Below, piece after piece: positions 30,528-41,147 of a DNA stretch of 64,000 nt. Every line of letters begins with the position of its first letter. Positions within the stretch are counted from its first letter, which is position 1. Origin of the DNA: Flectonema sp. DT1601 (lineage: Eukaryota; Euglenozoa; Diplonemea; Diplonemida; Diplonemidae); assembly GCA_964019425.1 (NCBI GenBank), contig OZ025804.1:62001-126000 (forward strand). The letters are read 5' to 3'. The position numbers and the translations under genes were made by a program. A model generated the notes under the pieces. That model ran no database searches. It was not told where the DNA came from and worked only from the letters and a program-made list of their open reading frames with translations.

Positions 30528-30561
<34 letters not shown>
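30528..30561 (-). promoter_or_regulatory. Poly(A) 5' leader of the MePCE-like gene
   Basis: On the minus strand the order is pyrimidine tract, CTCAG, ATA, then about 33 A's running straight into ATG. A shorter (A)21 lies in the ATG16 leader at 17859-17880 and (A)12 in the DUF3592-like leader near 35259. Confidence 0.65.
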
Positions 30562-30563
<2 letters not shown>

Positions 30564-31184
30564 CTGAGAAAAAGAAAAAAAAAGAGTTTTTTTTTTTTTT
30601 TTTATAATACAGGTAAACTGAAAAACAAAAAGACATGAAACCCTCCGCAAGGCCTACCACATCTCAAAATCAAAAAAATAAATTTTCAGATGTAGTTTAA
30701 CCCAAAACACATCAACAGAAACTAAATCAGCATACTGCGGGTATTCTTTATTGAATGATTTATTCTGGAAATTGCAGTTTATACAAAAAAGTCACATTAA
30801 GTTTTACAAAAAACATAATCAGTAGTTCTGCATATTTATCAACGGGTTTCACTATTTTACAAAAAATTACTTTCCTCTGTTTACCCATGTCTGTAAAAAA
30901 TGTAGAAAATAGTAATTTCACAGAAATTGAGTCGAGTAGTTTTATTTTATTTGTTTATTTATTATTATTATTTTTTTTTCCTTTCTTCCTTTCTATTTTT
31001 TTTTTTTTTTTTTTTTTTAATTTCAATCAACAAAGATCTGCATAGACTCTTAACTAAAGAAATAGAAAATACATAAAATAGAACAACAGGGTAATATTCG
31101 TTACTTGTAATCTTATCAATTATTTAAAATAACTTTCAACGTTTAAATAAAAAATTGAAATCTTACGAATCCACTCGGTAGGTT
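30562..31184. other. Intergenic DNA
   Basis: Contains the pyrimidine tract of the MePCE-like gene, poly(T) at 30588-30603 and 30998-31018, and the 3' flank of the GT61 gene. No gene is seen. Confidence 0.5.
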
Positions 31185-33545
31185 CTATTCGTCGTCGTCT
31201 TCTTCACTTAGAAATGATTTCTTCTTCTGTCTCACTTCTTCAATTTGATTTTTTATGTCAGACTTGACCAACTCGATTGGTACAACATTCTGAGCAGAGT
31301 GTAATGTGTATGACAAATAAGACAATCCCATGTATCCAGCAAGGTGTTTGTAGCGGTAGTTTGAGGGAGGTTTTTCTGGACAAAAAAATTCAAAAACAGA
31401 TCCCCAAGTTGGAAGAAACATCATTTGAATCAATCCAGCACCATGCATCGCAACAATAAGATCAGTAGACCTCGAGATGTTTAATTGTGAATCGAAATCA
31501 TAAGAAGCATAATCAACGACGTTAACGGTTACTTCATTAAAACTTTCCAACAGTGAAATTAGTTCTTCTTCATTTCCAAATCGACGACCTATGCTGTGAC
31601 CTGTCTTGTAATTCCTCCTTGCGATTAGAGTGATCACCACGCTATCATGTATTGATCCTACACCAACTGCATTGTACGAACCTAAAACAAAATCACTGAA
31701 GGCTCTCATCGTACTCGAAGTCTGTTCAATACACTCAACGTGATTATTATATAATAAAGACAGACGAGCTGGGACATTAAAAAAGGCTTTTTCATAGCAT
31801 ACTTTTTTACCTTTGTATTCATCCTTTAAATCAGGATACCAAAGTAGTTTATTACCAGAAGAATACACCCATTGCCATAGAGGAAGATAGAATCCCTTAG
31901 TCATCCTGTCGTGGATTACAATCTGAAGATCGTTGAAGTTGAATTTTAAAATTGAACTCGCCATGAATAAATTTAAAAAATCATGAGCGATGTGGAAAGG
32001 AGAATAATCTCCTGCTCGGGTTACAAAATACGTTGGAGTAGAGATAGTTACGTCGCACTCAGGTTCTGAATCAACATTAGTGAAACCTTTGTCAAACCAA
32101 TCAGCTATGCATTGAATGAACATTCCTTTCCATTGACGTTTTGCTTTTGAAGATACTTCACACCCGTGAGACTCAAACGCTCCTTTGCGAAAGTCTAACC
32201 AGGGAAATTGTTGTGCATGAGGCATCTTATCAAAATTTATTAAAACATTTTCAGATTTACAAAAAGGTGTGTCTGATGAATGTCCTTTTATCTTTCTGGT
32301 ATTGCAAACAATCGAACTTCCAGAATCAGATTTTTGTTTGCACATTTCAAGCTGACTATCAGATGACTGAAACTCTTTTATGGAAGGATAAGAATAGATT
32401 TCATCGCAAGATTTCTTTCGAGATCCTTTATCAGGAATCGATTCCCAATAGTGTCTTTGAAAACAATCCATATCGACATTAGCATGAGATGGGATCTCTG
32501 ATGATGATTTGTGTGATAGTTGACACTTACTCATCGCTGTTTTATATTTATTTTTATTCTTCGATTGTAAAGTTTGAACTGCAAGTAGTTCTTTTGGAAC
32601 AATTGGTTTATCAACATCGTGCCAAGTTGCTTCTTCATAGCTGCTAATAGGCCAGTTTAATTTAGAAAGAATTCGTCTTTCAGAAAGAGCCTCCTGTTCG
32701 GTTCCCCCTGGATTCTGTTTTACAGCATTATCTTTGAGATCATTGTGTTTTTCAACTTGATCAGATTGTGATTCTTTTTTTTTAGACTTGCGATGGTGAT
32801 GATTTCTCTTCTTTGGAACATCAGTGGCATCGTCGCTTTCAGAGTCCTCTGTTTGGTGTTTCTTATTCTGGTTTCTTGATTGGGAGTGTTTTATGTTGTC
32901 GTCTTCGGTGTGGTGTTTGTTCTTTTTTGGAGTTTCAGTCTCATCATTGTCAGTGTCTGTCGGTAAATGGTTGCGATATTTGTTCTTTCTCTTTGAGTGT
33001 TTTAACTTGTCATCATCATCAATAATAAGATTATCGTCTTCGTTGTGATGTTTGATTCTTTTTGGAGGACTGGCGGTCTCATTTTCATCATTTTCGGTAT
33101 CTACATCTCTGTGATGTTTACGTCTCTTAGGTTTAGATTTTTTAATCAACTCCTCCGATTCGGCTAAGCTATCGTCTTCTGTATCGTGTTTGTTATTTTT
33201 TGAATGTTTCTTAACATCATTTTCATTCTCAAAGTCAGAATCTGATTTCTTAGAACGATGTCTTACACTATGATGACGGTTTATGATTTCTTCTTCTTCT
33301 TCGCTGTTGGAGTCTTCCTCAATGTGTTTTTTTTGTTTACTTCCATCCTCTCTTTCAATAGATTTAACCTTCAGCAAGTGTTCACTATATTCAATAACGT
33401 GTTGTAATTGAGTAGAGTCTAACCTTTGAAGCCTTTCTTCGATACTATTTCTACCCGGTCTCCACCCAACTAGCGAGAATCCCATCAGTACTAACCACAA
33501 CACGATTACTACAGCTGCTGACTGAATAACCTTCACCAGTCTCAT
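31185..33545 (-). CDS. GT61-family glycosyltransferase with long charged stalk
   Basis: 786 aa, type II membrane topology: residues 1-27 hold a short basic tail and one hydrophobic anchor (VIQSAAVVIVLWLVLMGFSLVG). Residues about 60-300 are an extraordinary His/Lys/Glu/Asp/Ser-rich stalk with repeats like NKHHTEDD and KKKNHHHRKSKKK. The C-terminal half is a GT61 (DUF563) catalytic domain: SPFHIAHDFLNLFMA, then DLIVAMHGAGLIQMMFLP (the HGAGL signature), then SVFEFFCP. GT61 enzymes transfer xylose, arabinose or GlcNAc in the Golgi or ER. The start is 20 nt after CTCAATCAG. Donor and acceptor cannot be predicted. Confidence 0.85.
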   Translation of the reverse strand: MRLVKVIQSAAVVIVLWLVLMGFSLVGWRPGRNSIEERLQRLDSTQLQHVIEYSEHLLKVKSIEREDGSKQKKHIEEDSNSEEEEEIINRHHSVRHRSKKSDSDFENENDVKKHSKNNKHDTEDDSLAESEELIKKSKPKRRKHHRDVDTENDENETASPPKRIKHHNEDDNLIIDDDDKLKHSKRKNKYRNHLPTDTDNDETETPKKNKHHTEDDNIKHSQSRNQNKKHQTEDSESDDATDVPKKRNHHHRKSKKKESQSDQVEKHNDLKDNAVKQNPGGTEQEALSERRILSKLNWPISSYEEATWHDVDKPIVPKELLAVQTLQSKNKNKYKTAMSKCQLSHKSSSEIPSHANVDMDCFQRHYWESIPDKGSRKKSCDEIYSYPSIKEFQSSDSQLEMCKQKSDSGSSIVCNTRKIKGHSSDTPFCKSENVLINFDKMPHAQQFPWLDFRKGAFESHGCEVSSKAKRQWKGMFIQCIADWFDKGFTNVDSEPECDVTISTPTYFVTRAGDYSPFHIAHDFLNLFMASSILKFNFNDLQIVIHDRMTKGFYLPLWQWVYSSGNKLLWYPDLKDEYKGKKVCYEKAFFNVPARLSLLYNNHVECIEQTSSTMRAFSDFVLGSYNAVGVGSIHDSVVITLIARRNYKTGHSIGRRFGNEEELISLLESFNEVTVNVVDYASYDFDSQLNISRSTDLIVAMHGAGLIQMMFLPTWGSVFEFFCPEKPPSNYRYKHLAGYMGLSYLSYTLHSAQNVVPIELVKSDIKNQIEEVRQKKKSFLSEEDDDE

Positions 33546-33880
33546 TGTGTCTCACCAACAAATATCTGATTGAGATGTGGAATATTTTTTAAAAAGAAAA
33601 AAAAAGAAAAGGAATCAAAGCCCAACAAACTAACTAATCTTTCACAAGGCTCATAACAAGTTTCTTGCCTATTTTGAATTTTATCTCTTTTCACCTTTCT
33701 TTTATATAACAACAAAGAGCCTACGAAAACGTCGTAAACCAGGCAATTTTTTGAGGCCAGACGGAAAAAAGAAAAACTATTAAACGAACTCCTGACAACT
33801 CACATGTGTTGACGATAATCGATGCTCCAAAATATGAACTTTTCTAAAGCCAGAATGAAAAAAACGCTTCAGGTACGTTT
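33546..33880. other. Intergenic DNA
   Basis: Contains the pyrimidine-rich acceptor region of the GT61 gene (33567-33605) and the 3' flank of the next gene. Nothing else is seen. Confidence 0.5.
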
Positions 33881-35242
33881 TTATTGCGTTTTCTTGTCTG
33901 CCTCTTCTGCTTCCTGTTCTTCTTCCCTTGGTCTCAACTCCTCAGGGATAAAACAAGTCACGTAAATAGGTAAATGATAAGATACTGGAGACCACTTAAT
34001 ACAAAGGTTTATATCAATTACCCAGCGGTAGTAGTATCGCTGTCTGCAGTTAATCCCTGGAGGGGAATGAAGCTGGCAGACGTGTTGATCGAACGGAGCA
34101 ACACAAGAGACGCCGAGTGAATCTTTAGTGAGACGATATCCCTGAAGGATGTCAAACTTTTCAGAATGAAGTCTTTTGACCTGTCGATTCGGACCTTGAC
34201 CTTGTCTTGGTCCTTGAAAAGTCTCAATAAGCTCAAAAGACATATTTACTTTCTCATATTCAACAGGAATCCATTTTGATCTTCTCGGTTGCTCTACTCT
34301 AATTGCAAAAGGTGATCCCATTTCAATACGTTCCTTGTCAACTAAAAGTCTTAGATCTTGTAACCTTGAAATAAAGACAATGAAATACCCCGCTCTGATT
34401 CCCAACACTCCTCCTAATATATGAAATAAGAACCTCAATTCATTACCAGTAGGTGCTGTTCTATGACTCGCATAATGTTTCCAAGTGTAGTGTCCAGAAA
34501 TGTGCCATAAGAATACCATGAGAATACCAAACAATAAAGACGATGTAGATCTAATTCCATAATGGCTAGGTAAAAGGTACCATTGTTCTATCTCGTCAGG
34601 TGTTGCGTCAGTTAGAGTTAAATCACGTACTGTGGGTTCGTACTTTGCTGGTGGATCGGAACAACTTTTCCAATCATGTTCTAAAGCAAAATACCATCCA
34701 GTTGCGAATATAATAACAAACTCAAACAACAACCACCCATAAGGTGAAAATGAAATTTCTTGAATCAGAATCGAAAAACTTGGATCCTCAGGATCGACAA
34801 ATGCAAGAGATTTCTTTCCAGGTTTGTAGAATCCAATTATTCTGTTGATCTGAGATTCAGGTCTACCCGGGTGTTTCCTACCATAATAATATACCTGAGT
34901 AGATGTCATGTTTTGACCTCTAAATAAATAAGTATAGAAGATCACGGGTTTGTATTCATTATTCGACTTGTACAACGTACGTCGGTCACCAGATGCATCA
35001 CGTGATTCAGATTTGTGAATGTAGCATGGGACTCCTTCCCACTTCATAGCATTCGATTGATTTTCAATTAACTGCCATTGAAATCCCAATACAGGTCCTC
35101 CTGCTATGACTATCAATGCGATGACAAAACGAGCTATGCTGTGTCTGTCAACAGTTCCAGTTTTCTTCATCATTTTTGGTTTAGATTCCTCAACTGGTTC
35201 CTTAATCGAAACCTTCTTTTTAACATCGGTACTCGCAGCCAT
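33881..35242 (-). CDS. DUF3592-like multi-pass membrane protein
   Basis: 453 aa. Hydrophobic segments occur at about 37-55 (FVIALIVIAGGPVLGF), 170-190, 230-250 and 275-295. Between the first two is a luminal or extracellular domain of the DUF3592 type: a W-x-GVPCYI start, YKPVIFYTYLFRGQ, and the FYKPGKKSLAFVDPEDPSFS strand pair. A soluble C-terminal part with Cys residues and an acidic tail follows. The N-terminus is basic and Ser/Lys-rich. The ATG is about 50 nt after CTTGTCTCAG, with (A)12 in the leader. DUF3592 proteins have no settled function, so none is proposed. Confidence 0.7.
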   Translation of the reverse strand: MAASTDVKKKVSIKEPVEESKPKMMKKTGTVDRHSIARFVIALIVIAGGPVLGFQWQLIENQSNAMKWEGVPCYIHKSESRDASGDRRTLYKSNNEYKPVIFYTYLFRGQNMTSTQVYYYGRKHPGRPESQINRIIGFYKPGKKSLAFVDPEDPSFSILIQEISFSPYGWLLFEFVIIFATGWYFALEHDWKSCSDPPAKYEPTVRDLTLTDATPDEIEQWYLLPSHYGIRSTSSLLFGILMVFLWHISGHYTWKHYASHRTAPTGNELRFLFHILGGVLGIRAGYFIVFISRLQDLRLLVDKERIEMGSPFAIRVEQPRRSKWIPVEYEKVNMSFELIETFQGPRQGQGPNRQVKRLHSEKFDILQGYRLTKDSLGVSCVAPFDQHVCQLHSPPGINCRQRYYYRWVIDINLCIKWSPVSYHLPIYVTCFIPEELRPREEEQEAEEADKKTQ

Positions 35243-36604
35243 ATCACTCCGAAGAGAAGTTTTTTTTTTTTTAATTATTATTCACGTTGTAGATCCCTGA
35301 GACAAGAAAGAACTTAATTAGCAAATTTTAAAAAAAAAAAAAAAAAAAAAAAACTTTGAAAACTTCCAACGGAGGTTCCCCTTTGCATCCCTAACACCTA
35401 AACAATAAAAAGACATAACACACAATAAAAAAATCAAAAGCGAGTATCCTCTGAAAACGAAGCAAAGAAATCACCGACGAAGAAACTATTGAGTGGCAAG
35501 GGGAGGGAAAAGCTCATTTGAAGTTTTGTTTTAATATATTAAAAAGACTGAACCGGAGAGGGGACAAACACAGCAAAATAAATAAATAAATAAATAAAAC
35601 TACAGGAGGAAGAACTTGAACCGTAGAGTACAAGTTGTAATTACCTCATCGGAGGTCCAATACGGTTGTGGCACCTGCGGGAAGAGTCGGGAAGCACTGC
35701 GGCAATTCCCACACCTCGGCAAAGTACCTTTTCTAACTGATGCGGGTTCTCACAGATAGATTTTCACTTTTCTTGCTAAAATGCTTGAAAAGATTAATTA
35801 GTAACCGTCTTCAGAGTATTTCTAAAGAACCACCTCTATGACTCCTCTCCGGAACCATAAAAGAGAGTGAAGTGCCTTCACAGAAATTTATACTTTGCAA
35901 GCAATGCGCATAGAGCTATGCGATGAATGCAGGGGGTGATTACTCACTACGTTCAGAAATAATAATTAACTTTTTTTTTTTTTTTTTTTTGAAAAAAAAA
36001 ATATAACAAATAAAAATAAAAATAAAAAAAAAACTTACAATCACCTGTGTTAATTCTTTTTTTCTTTCAGCCTCAACGAAACGCATTTTTTATTTTTTAT
36101 TTTTTTCCTTTTTGTTTTTTTTTCTTTTTTTGTTTCCCCTCCTCCCCTAACTGATAACATTTCACTTCATTTTTCAACAGACACAACACGCACAACACAT
36201 CCTTTTCTCCAATTATTTTTCTTTTTTTTTTTTTCTTGCTTGTTTATTCCGTATCCGAAAAGTAAACGAAAGATAAATAGAAATATTAAAAGTAAAACAA
36301 CGACGACAACAACAACAAAAAAAAAAAAAAAAAAGGAAGTAAGAAAACCTATGCATTCAAGTTACTTACACACCAAACGAAAGGTTCCCTAAATAGGGGA
36401 TTCGGATAAGGTATTTTGACATTCGAAACGTGATATAGATAGATTCCGGGGTAGCAATCTTTTTTTTCTCCTCACCAATTATGTGCTCCGACTAAGAGCG
36501 GAGAATACATTCCATCAGACTTGTCATACAAGTCGTGCTATCCTCACGCAAGGGATGCGTTCAGTAAAAGAAGTTTAACCAGTCTTGACTTGGTTAATTC
36601 ACTT
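35243..36604. other. Intergenic DNA with homopolymers
   Basis: Poly(A) at 35331-35352 and 36319-36334, poly(T) at 35970-35990, and CT/T-rich stretches at 36050-36240. No gene or exon is evident. Confidence 0.5.
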
Positions 36605-38076
36605 CTAGTCAGAACGACTCCTCAGCGGAAATTTCCCCGAAGAAGAATGCAACAACTGTCTCTTTGCCGCTCGCTCACACGCTTCCGCATATCCATCAAG
36701 ACGTTTAAGAAATGATAAAGTATTCTTATCACTACATCCAGGTGGAATTCTTCGCTCTGTTATGAATGGATGCTCCAGAAGAACATCCGCATTCGGACGA
36801 TCCTCCTTCTTTCTGAGAGTAGCTTTGTGAATAAAGTCCTTCAGGCGACTAGTGTCGGAATCACTGTTTTTATGTGGAGGTATGTAATGGTAAAAAAGAA
36901 AAACAATAATTACACAACAAAACGAGAAAGGAAATGCACATACGGTCCCTTAAGGTCACTGAGATCTATTTTCGCATCGCTGTTTACGACATTAAACATA
37001 ACTTCGTTGTACGTATCGGACCCTCTTGGTACTCTGTTGTGTATTGTTTTGTTAATGTTAATGAAATCGTAAAGAACTTAACTCATGAGGTAAACAAACC
37101 TTCCAAGAGCCAAATATGCGATAACAAAGCCTAGTGAGTAAACGTCTGAGTTGTACGAAAACTTATCAGTAACAATACGCTCAGGGGCCATCCAGCGGAA
37201 GGAACCAGTGCCCGAGAGAGCTTCTGAGTCTTTGTTCGTGAACGTGCAAATGCCAAAATCACCGATTTTAACTTCTCCATCACAACCAATGAGAATGTTA
37301 TCAGGTTTAATATCCTTGTGAATTATGTGTTGTATCCGCAACTCATACAGAGCATTCAAAACACGTTCCGCAATGAGTGCTGTATCTTCGGAAGGGATGG
37401 TAAGTTTTTTTCTTTTCAATTCATGCATACATTTCTCAACAGAACCATAATCCATGAACTCCATTAAGAAGTTTACAGTTCCATTTGTTCGACTGTAGTA
37501 GGCTTCATAGGTGCGTACAGCAAATCTTGGTTTTATAGTTTTAAGTCGTTCAAGCTCACTTCTTATAGCTTTTTTTGTATTATCACTGGAGGCTACGCTG
37601 ACAACTTTCAGTGCGAATGTTCCCAACTCTCGGTGGACACATCTTTTTACTTCACCGAATCCACCTCGTCCTATAGTCTCCATGATTACTAAATCTTTGT
37701 AGTGGATGTGGATGCGTTTTTCTTTTTCTTTATCTTTAGCTGGTTCTTTACCAATAGCAGGTGTGTCAGGCATTTTGGGTGTCAATACTTCATCATAATG
37801 AACTACTTCACTCGGTATTCGGGGAGAACACGTTGGTGAAGCTACTGATGTCACTGTCTGAGTTGAGGGAATGCTCTCCGCCGCAGTGACTTTAATGGGA
37901 GCCCTTTTCATCGGATCTGGTTCTATTCTCTCATTACCCATGACGAATGCTCCATCCTGGGTATCAATTTGAATTGGGGCCAGTGTCTGTGAAACGTCCG
38001 GCATGGCTTGCCCATTCCCAATAAGATGCACCGCCATGTGCACAGGAGGTTCTTTTATTGCAGGTTGCTCTGGCAT
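36605..38076 (-). CDS. MAP2K/STE-like protein kinase, three exons
   Basis: About 441 aa after removing two introns (37034-37099, 66 nt; 36864-36943, 80 nt). Exon 1 (37100-38076) carries a Pro-rich tail, then IGRGGFGEV (P-loop), ALKV (VAIK Lys), HKDIKPDN (HRD loop with K in place of R), DFGICTF, and APERI after SGTGSFRWM. Unspliced, the kinase would stop after ALGRF, losing the C-lobe. Exons 2 and 3 restore it (VPRGSDTYNEVMF, LKDFIHKATLRKKEDRPNA, HPFI). The start is the MPEQPAIKEPP methionine, the first ATG after GAAACAG at 38156-38158; the codon at 38112 is TTG. All catalytic residues are present, so it should be active; its cascade is unknown. Confidence 0.85.
36864..36943 (-). other. Kinase intron 2
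   Basis: GTATGT...AAAACAG, 80 nt, phase 2. Joins LSDLKGP to DSDTSRLKDF. Confidence 0.75.
37034..37099 (-). other. Kinase intron 1
   Basis: GTTTGT...CAACAG, 66 nt, phase 2. Joins AYLALGR to VPRGSDTYNE. Confidence 0.75.
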
Positions 38077-39660
38077 AGCCAGAGGTGGTGGGGGGGTGGG
38101 ACCCCCCTTCAACCAATTTTTCAGTTTCTTATGTATTTTCGTGTTGGCAAAGATCCTGTTTCAATGAATAATAATAATAATAAGTATAATTAAATTGAAC
38201 TCCCTTAACACGCTTTTTTAAAGTTCTAAAAATCATTTTATTATAATCCTGTTTTGGAGGAAAAGGAATTGTAAAAAAACAAACGGAAAGGGGTAAATTA
38301 TCTCTTTTGAGGAAGACGGGAAAATAATTTAAGCATATTTATAAAGAGGGGGGGAAAAGGGGGGGGTGAAACTTTGACAGTATAAAAACAGTAACAACTT
38401 TAGGTATTAATACAAAATTAATATCAAGTACTTGACTGGAAAATATTTGTAGTTGTTAATCAAAGAAGGAAAAGGGGGGTAATTTGATACTCTGTATCAA
38501 GTGCAAGGAACAGCAATCTCTCGGACATTCTTGACTGTCAGCGGCAGCGTAGTAAACGGGGAGTACCTTCTTACTACGTATAAATATAAAGCAACTTGAA
38601 ACTGGCTAAAACGAACACAAGGTTCGACCAAACTTAGTTGCAATGAAAAGAAACCAACAGTTGGCATCGAAAAAATCCCATCAATGCTGCCGAATTTGGG
38701 GATTCGGGGCCCACGTACTACAGATTAAGCGTCCCATGCCCTGTAGCCCGGTGCAGCTTTAAATTAGTATTTCTTTACACACTTCAAAATCAAACAAATA
38801 TGGAAAACTTGGGAAAGAAAAACTATTTTTTGCGAAAATAAAAAAAAAATTAAAAAATTAGAAACATTTCGGTTGGGACTGCATTCTTAAGCTCAAAGGA
38901 ACAACAATTTCTCCGACAATCTTGACTGTCAGAGGCAGCGTAGTAAATGACTGCAAATAAATAAATAATACCACTGGAGGCCGTTAAACTTTGACAACAT
39001 AAAAACAGTAACAACTTTAGGTATTAATACAAAATTAATATCAAGTACTTGGTTGGGGAGGGGGGAGAAAAAATAAATTTAACAGCAGTCTCCTTTTTAT
39101 TTATTTTGAATAGAAACACTCGGTGAGTTAAGGCGCCCAATAGCGACTATCAGCGTTATTTGTTGGTCTTTATCCTTTCTTTTTTTTTTTTTTTTTTTCC
39201 ATCTTGAAGACATGTTTTACGAGCGAAAGAGAACCGTGGCAGTGTAACTTCAACACCCTTACTTTATAGGCTTGTTTCCGGTTGCGCACAAACAAAAACA
39301 AAGTGAGAATTATTTAGTGAGGTGCCGATTATTTTTCTTTTGCATTCGGCAAGTATTGCAAAAGCTAAGAATAATCTTGGGCAGCACACGTGTATCTCCT
39401 TTAGCTCTATTTAATTTGGTTCATGGTTTCGTGCACAAACAAAACAGTAACAGTGTTATATTACTATTACTTGTGTAGTTTATACCGAAGTTAATTCTTT
39501 TATTTTTTTTTTCTGACCAATTTCACTACGTAAACAAAACACAAGGGATTATATGCGACTCTTATCAAAGCGGTTGCATAAAGGGGAGAATGAATAGTTG
39601 TGCGCAACACTTTAATTGAAGTGCTTATCAGAAGGTTAGTGAGGGAATATACAACTATAC
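38077..39660. repeat. Intergenic DNA with duplicated segments and a LINE 3'-UTR scrap
   Basis: Segment a (38369-38440, CAGTAACAACTTTAGG…) recurs at 38987-39055. Segment b (38502-38560, CTTGACTGTCAG…GGCAGCGTAGTAAA) recurs at 38896-38952. The order is a-b ... b-a although both pairs are direct repeats, so one of them has been transposed. At 38723-38755, TAAGCGTCCCATGCCCTGTAG resembles the LINE 3'UTR at 43025. No coding sequence is visible. Confidence 0.6.
39608..39623 (-). promoter_or_regulatory. 16-nt 3' hairpin of the long histone-like gene
   Basis: Minus strand CACTTCAATTAAAGTG: 5-bp stem CACTT/AAGTG, 52 nt after the stop. The sequence differs from the array hairpins but size, spacing and shape agree. 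Confidence 0.4.
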
Positions 39661-39675
39661 ATTAATAATGGGAGT

Positions 39676-40323
39676 TTACTTTACACAGTGCGCGACGGCC
39701 CTTGCCACGACTGCTGCAGCGTTTCTCGCTGCCTCGTCAACCTTCTTCTGGGCCTCTGCTTGCTTCTCTAAAACCTTTGCCCTGGCCTCAGCCATTTTCT
39801 CTTCAGAGAGTCTTTTGGCTGCAGCGATGAGTCTCGCTTTCTTTGCACGAAGTTCAGCTTCCTCATCATTATCTTTTGTTTTGTGCTTCTTCCCGCCAGC
39901 GCCACTGGTATCAGCCTTCCTCTTTGCTGCGTCTTTCTTCTTGGTTTCAGCCTTTTTCTCGGCTTCAGCCTTCTTCTTGGCTTCGGCCTTCTTCTTAGCA
40001 GCCTCCTTCGCCTTCTTGGCGTCCTTCTCCTCCTCCTCAGCGAGCTTCTTCGCCTTCTTTTTCTTGGCTGCTGCGTCCTTTTGCTTTTTCTCGGCTTTCT
40101 CCTCCTTTCTCTCCTTCTCCGCAGCAGCTTTCTCCTCTCTCTTTTCTTTCTCTTCCTCTTTGAACTCCTTCAAGGCAGAAGCAATCTGTTGTTTGGTAGT
40201 AGGCTTCTTCTCCCTCTTAACCTTCTCGGGGGCATCGATCAAGAAGGTTTCGGCGACATTCTTCTTGCGGAGAGGGACGATCACCTTCTTTGGGGAGGAC
40301 TTGGATCCCTTCTTGGCGGCCAT
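39676..40323 (-). CDS. Long divergent linker-histone-like protein C9
   Basis: 215 aa. The N-terminal half aligns with the array proteins: MAAKKGSKSSPKKVIVPLRK, then AETFLIDAPEKVKREKK and TTKQQIASALKEFKEEE. The tail is longer and more acidic. Instead of SPKK repeats it ends with a new region of about 80 residues (DTSGAGGKKHKTKDNDEEAELRAKK, then an Ala-rich helix) with a final Cys. Only the N-terminal SSPKK remains. The start follows CCCTTTCTTAG. Lying 10 kb upstream of the array, it could be a specialised variant of the same chromatin protein; this is inference. Confidence 0.7.
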   Translation of the reverse strand: MAAKKGSKSSPKKVIVPLRKKNVAETFLIDAPEKVKREKKPTTKQQIASALKEFKEEEKEKREEKAAAEKERKEEKAEKKQKDAAAKKKKAKKLAEEEEKDAKKAKEAAKKKAEAKKKAEAEKKAETKKKDAAKRKADTSGAGGKKHKTKDNDEEAELRAKKARLIAAAKRLSEEKMAEARAKVLEKQAEAQKKVDEAARNAAAVVARAVAHCVK

Positions 40324-41060
40324 GATTATTATTCGCTGCTAAGAAAGGGAACGGAATTATTAATGACATGTCAACTCACCGTCCGGTTGTTGCTTTCTCA
40401 TGACACTCCAAGATGGTCATCATGCGAAAACTCGAAAATGAGACCTTCTTGGGGCAATCATCGATGGCCGTGAACTCCTTTCCTCTCAAGAAGGTACATT
40501 TATATTTGCAGATCTTTTTTCTTTTCTAAACATTGTACCTCGGAGTGTTCATTTTATACCGACGCGATTCCATCTTACTTTATACTAAGAAGTTTAATTT
40601 TGTAAAAACTGGGACGAACATCAAAGCAGATGGGTGTTATCTTTTCCCTTACTCAAATCAAACTCATTTTCTTACCTTTTTTTGTTTTTTTTCATTTTTT
40701 TTGTTCTTTTTTTAAAGGGAAATAGGGAAGCTGAAATCACAAAAAGAACAAACCAAATACGATTATTTTTTTCCTTCTTTATCTCTTTTTTTTTTCTCCT
40801 CCCCTCACCTATTTTTCTTGTTTCCTTGACAGAGCCGAACCCTCCGAAAAAAATTAAACAAGGTGGCAGGGTTGTTCTTTTTTTTTTTTTTTTTTTTTTG
40901 GAAGTGTTATTACCATCCAAAAAAAAAAAAAGAATAAAAACGTTGAGAAGGAAGTAGTCTAAAGTTGATACCAGGCTAGATTACCAGTACTCATTAAAGC
41001 TACTTAGAAAAGCTCCGTGCGGTGTACTGGTTATTGAGGTATTGAAATTTTCTTTACATT

Positions 41061-41094
<34 letters not shown>

Positions 41095-41147
41095 CCCCTT
41101 TTCTTTTTTTCGATGAAATAACGAAAAAGAAAAACTCACAAGTCACT
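40324..41147. other. Intergenic DNA with homopolymers
   Basis: T-runs at 40879-40900 and 41061-41094, plus polypyrimidine tracts at 40676-40800. Apparent short frames are homopolymer translations. Confidence 0.5.
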
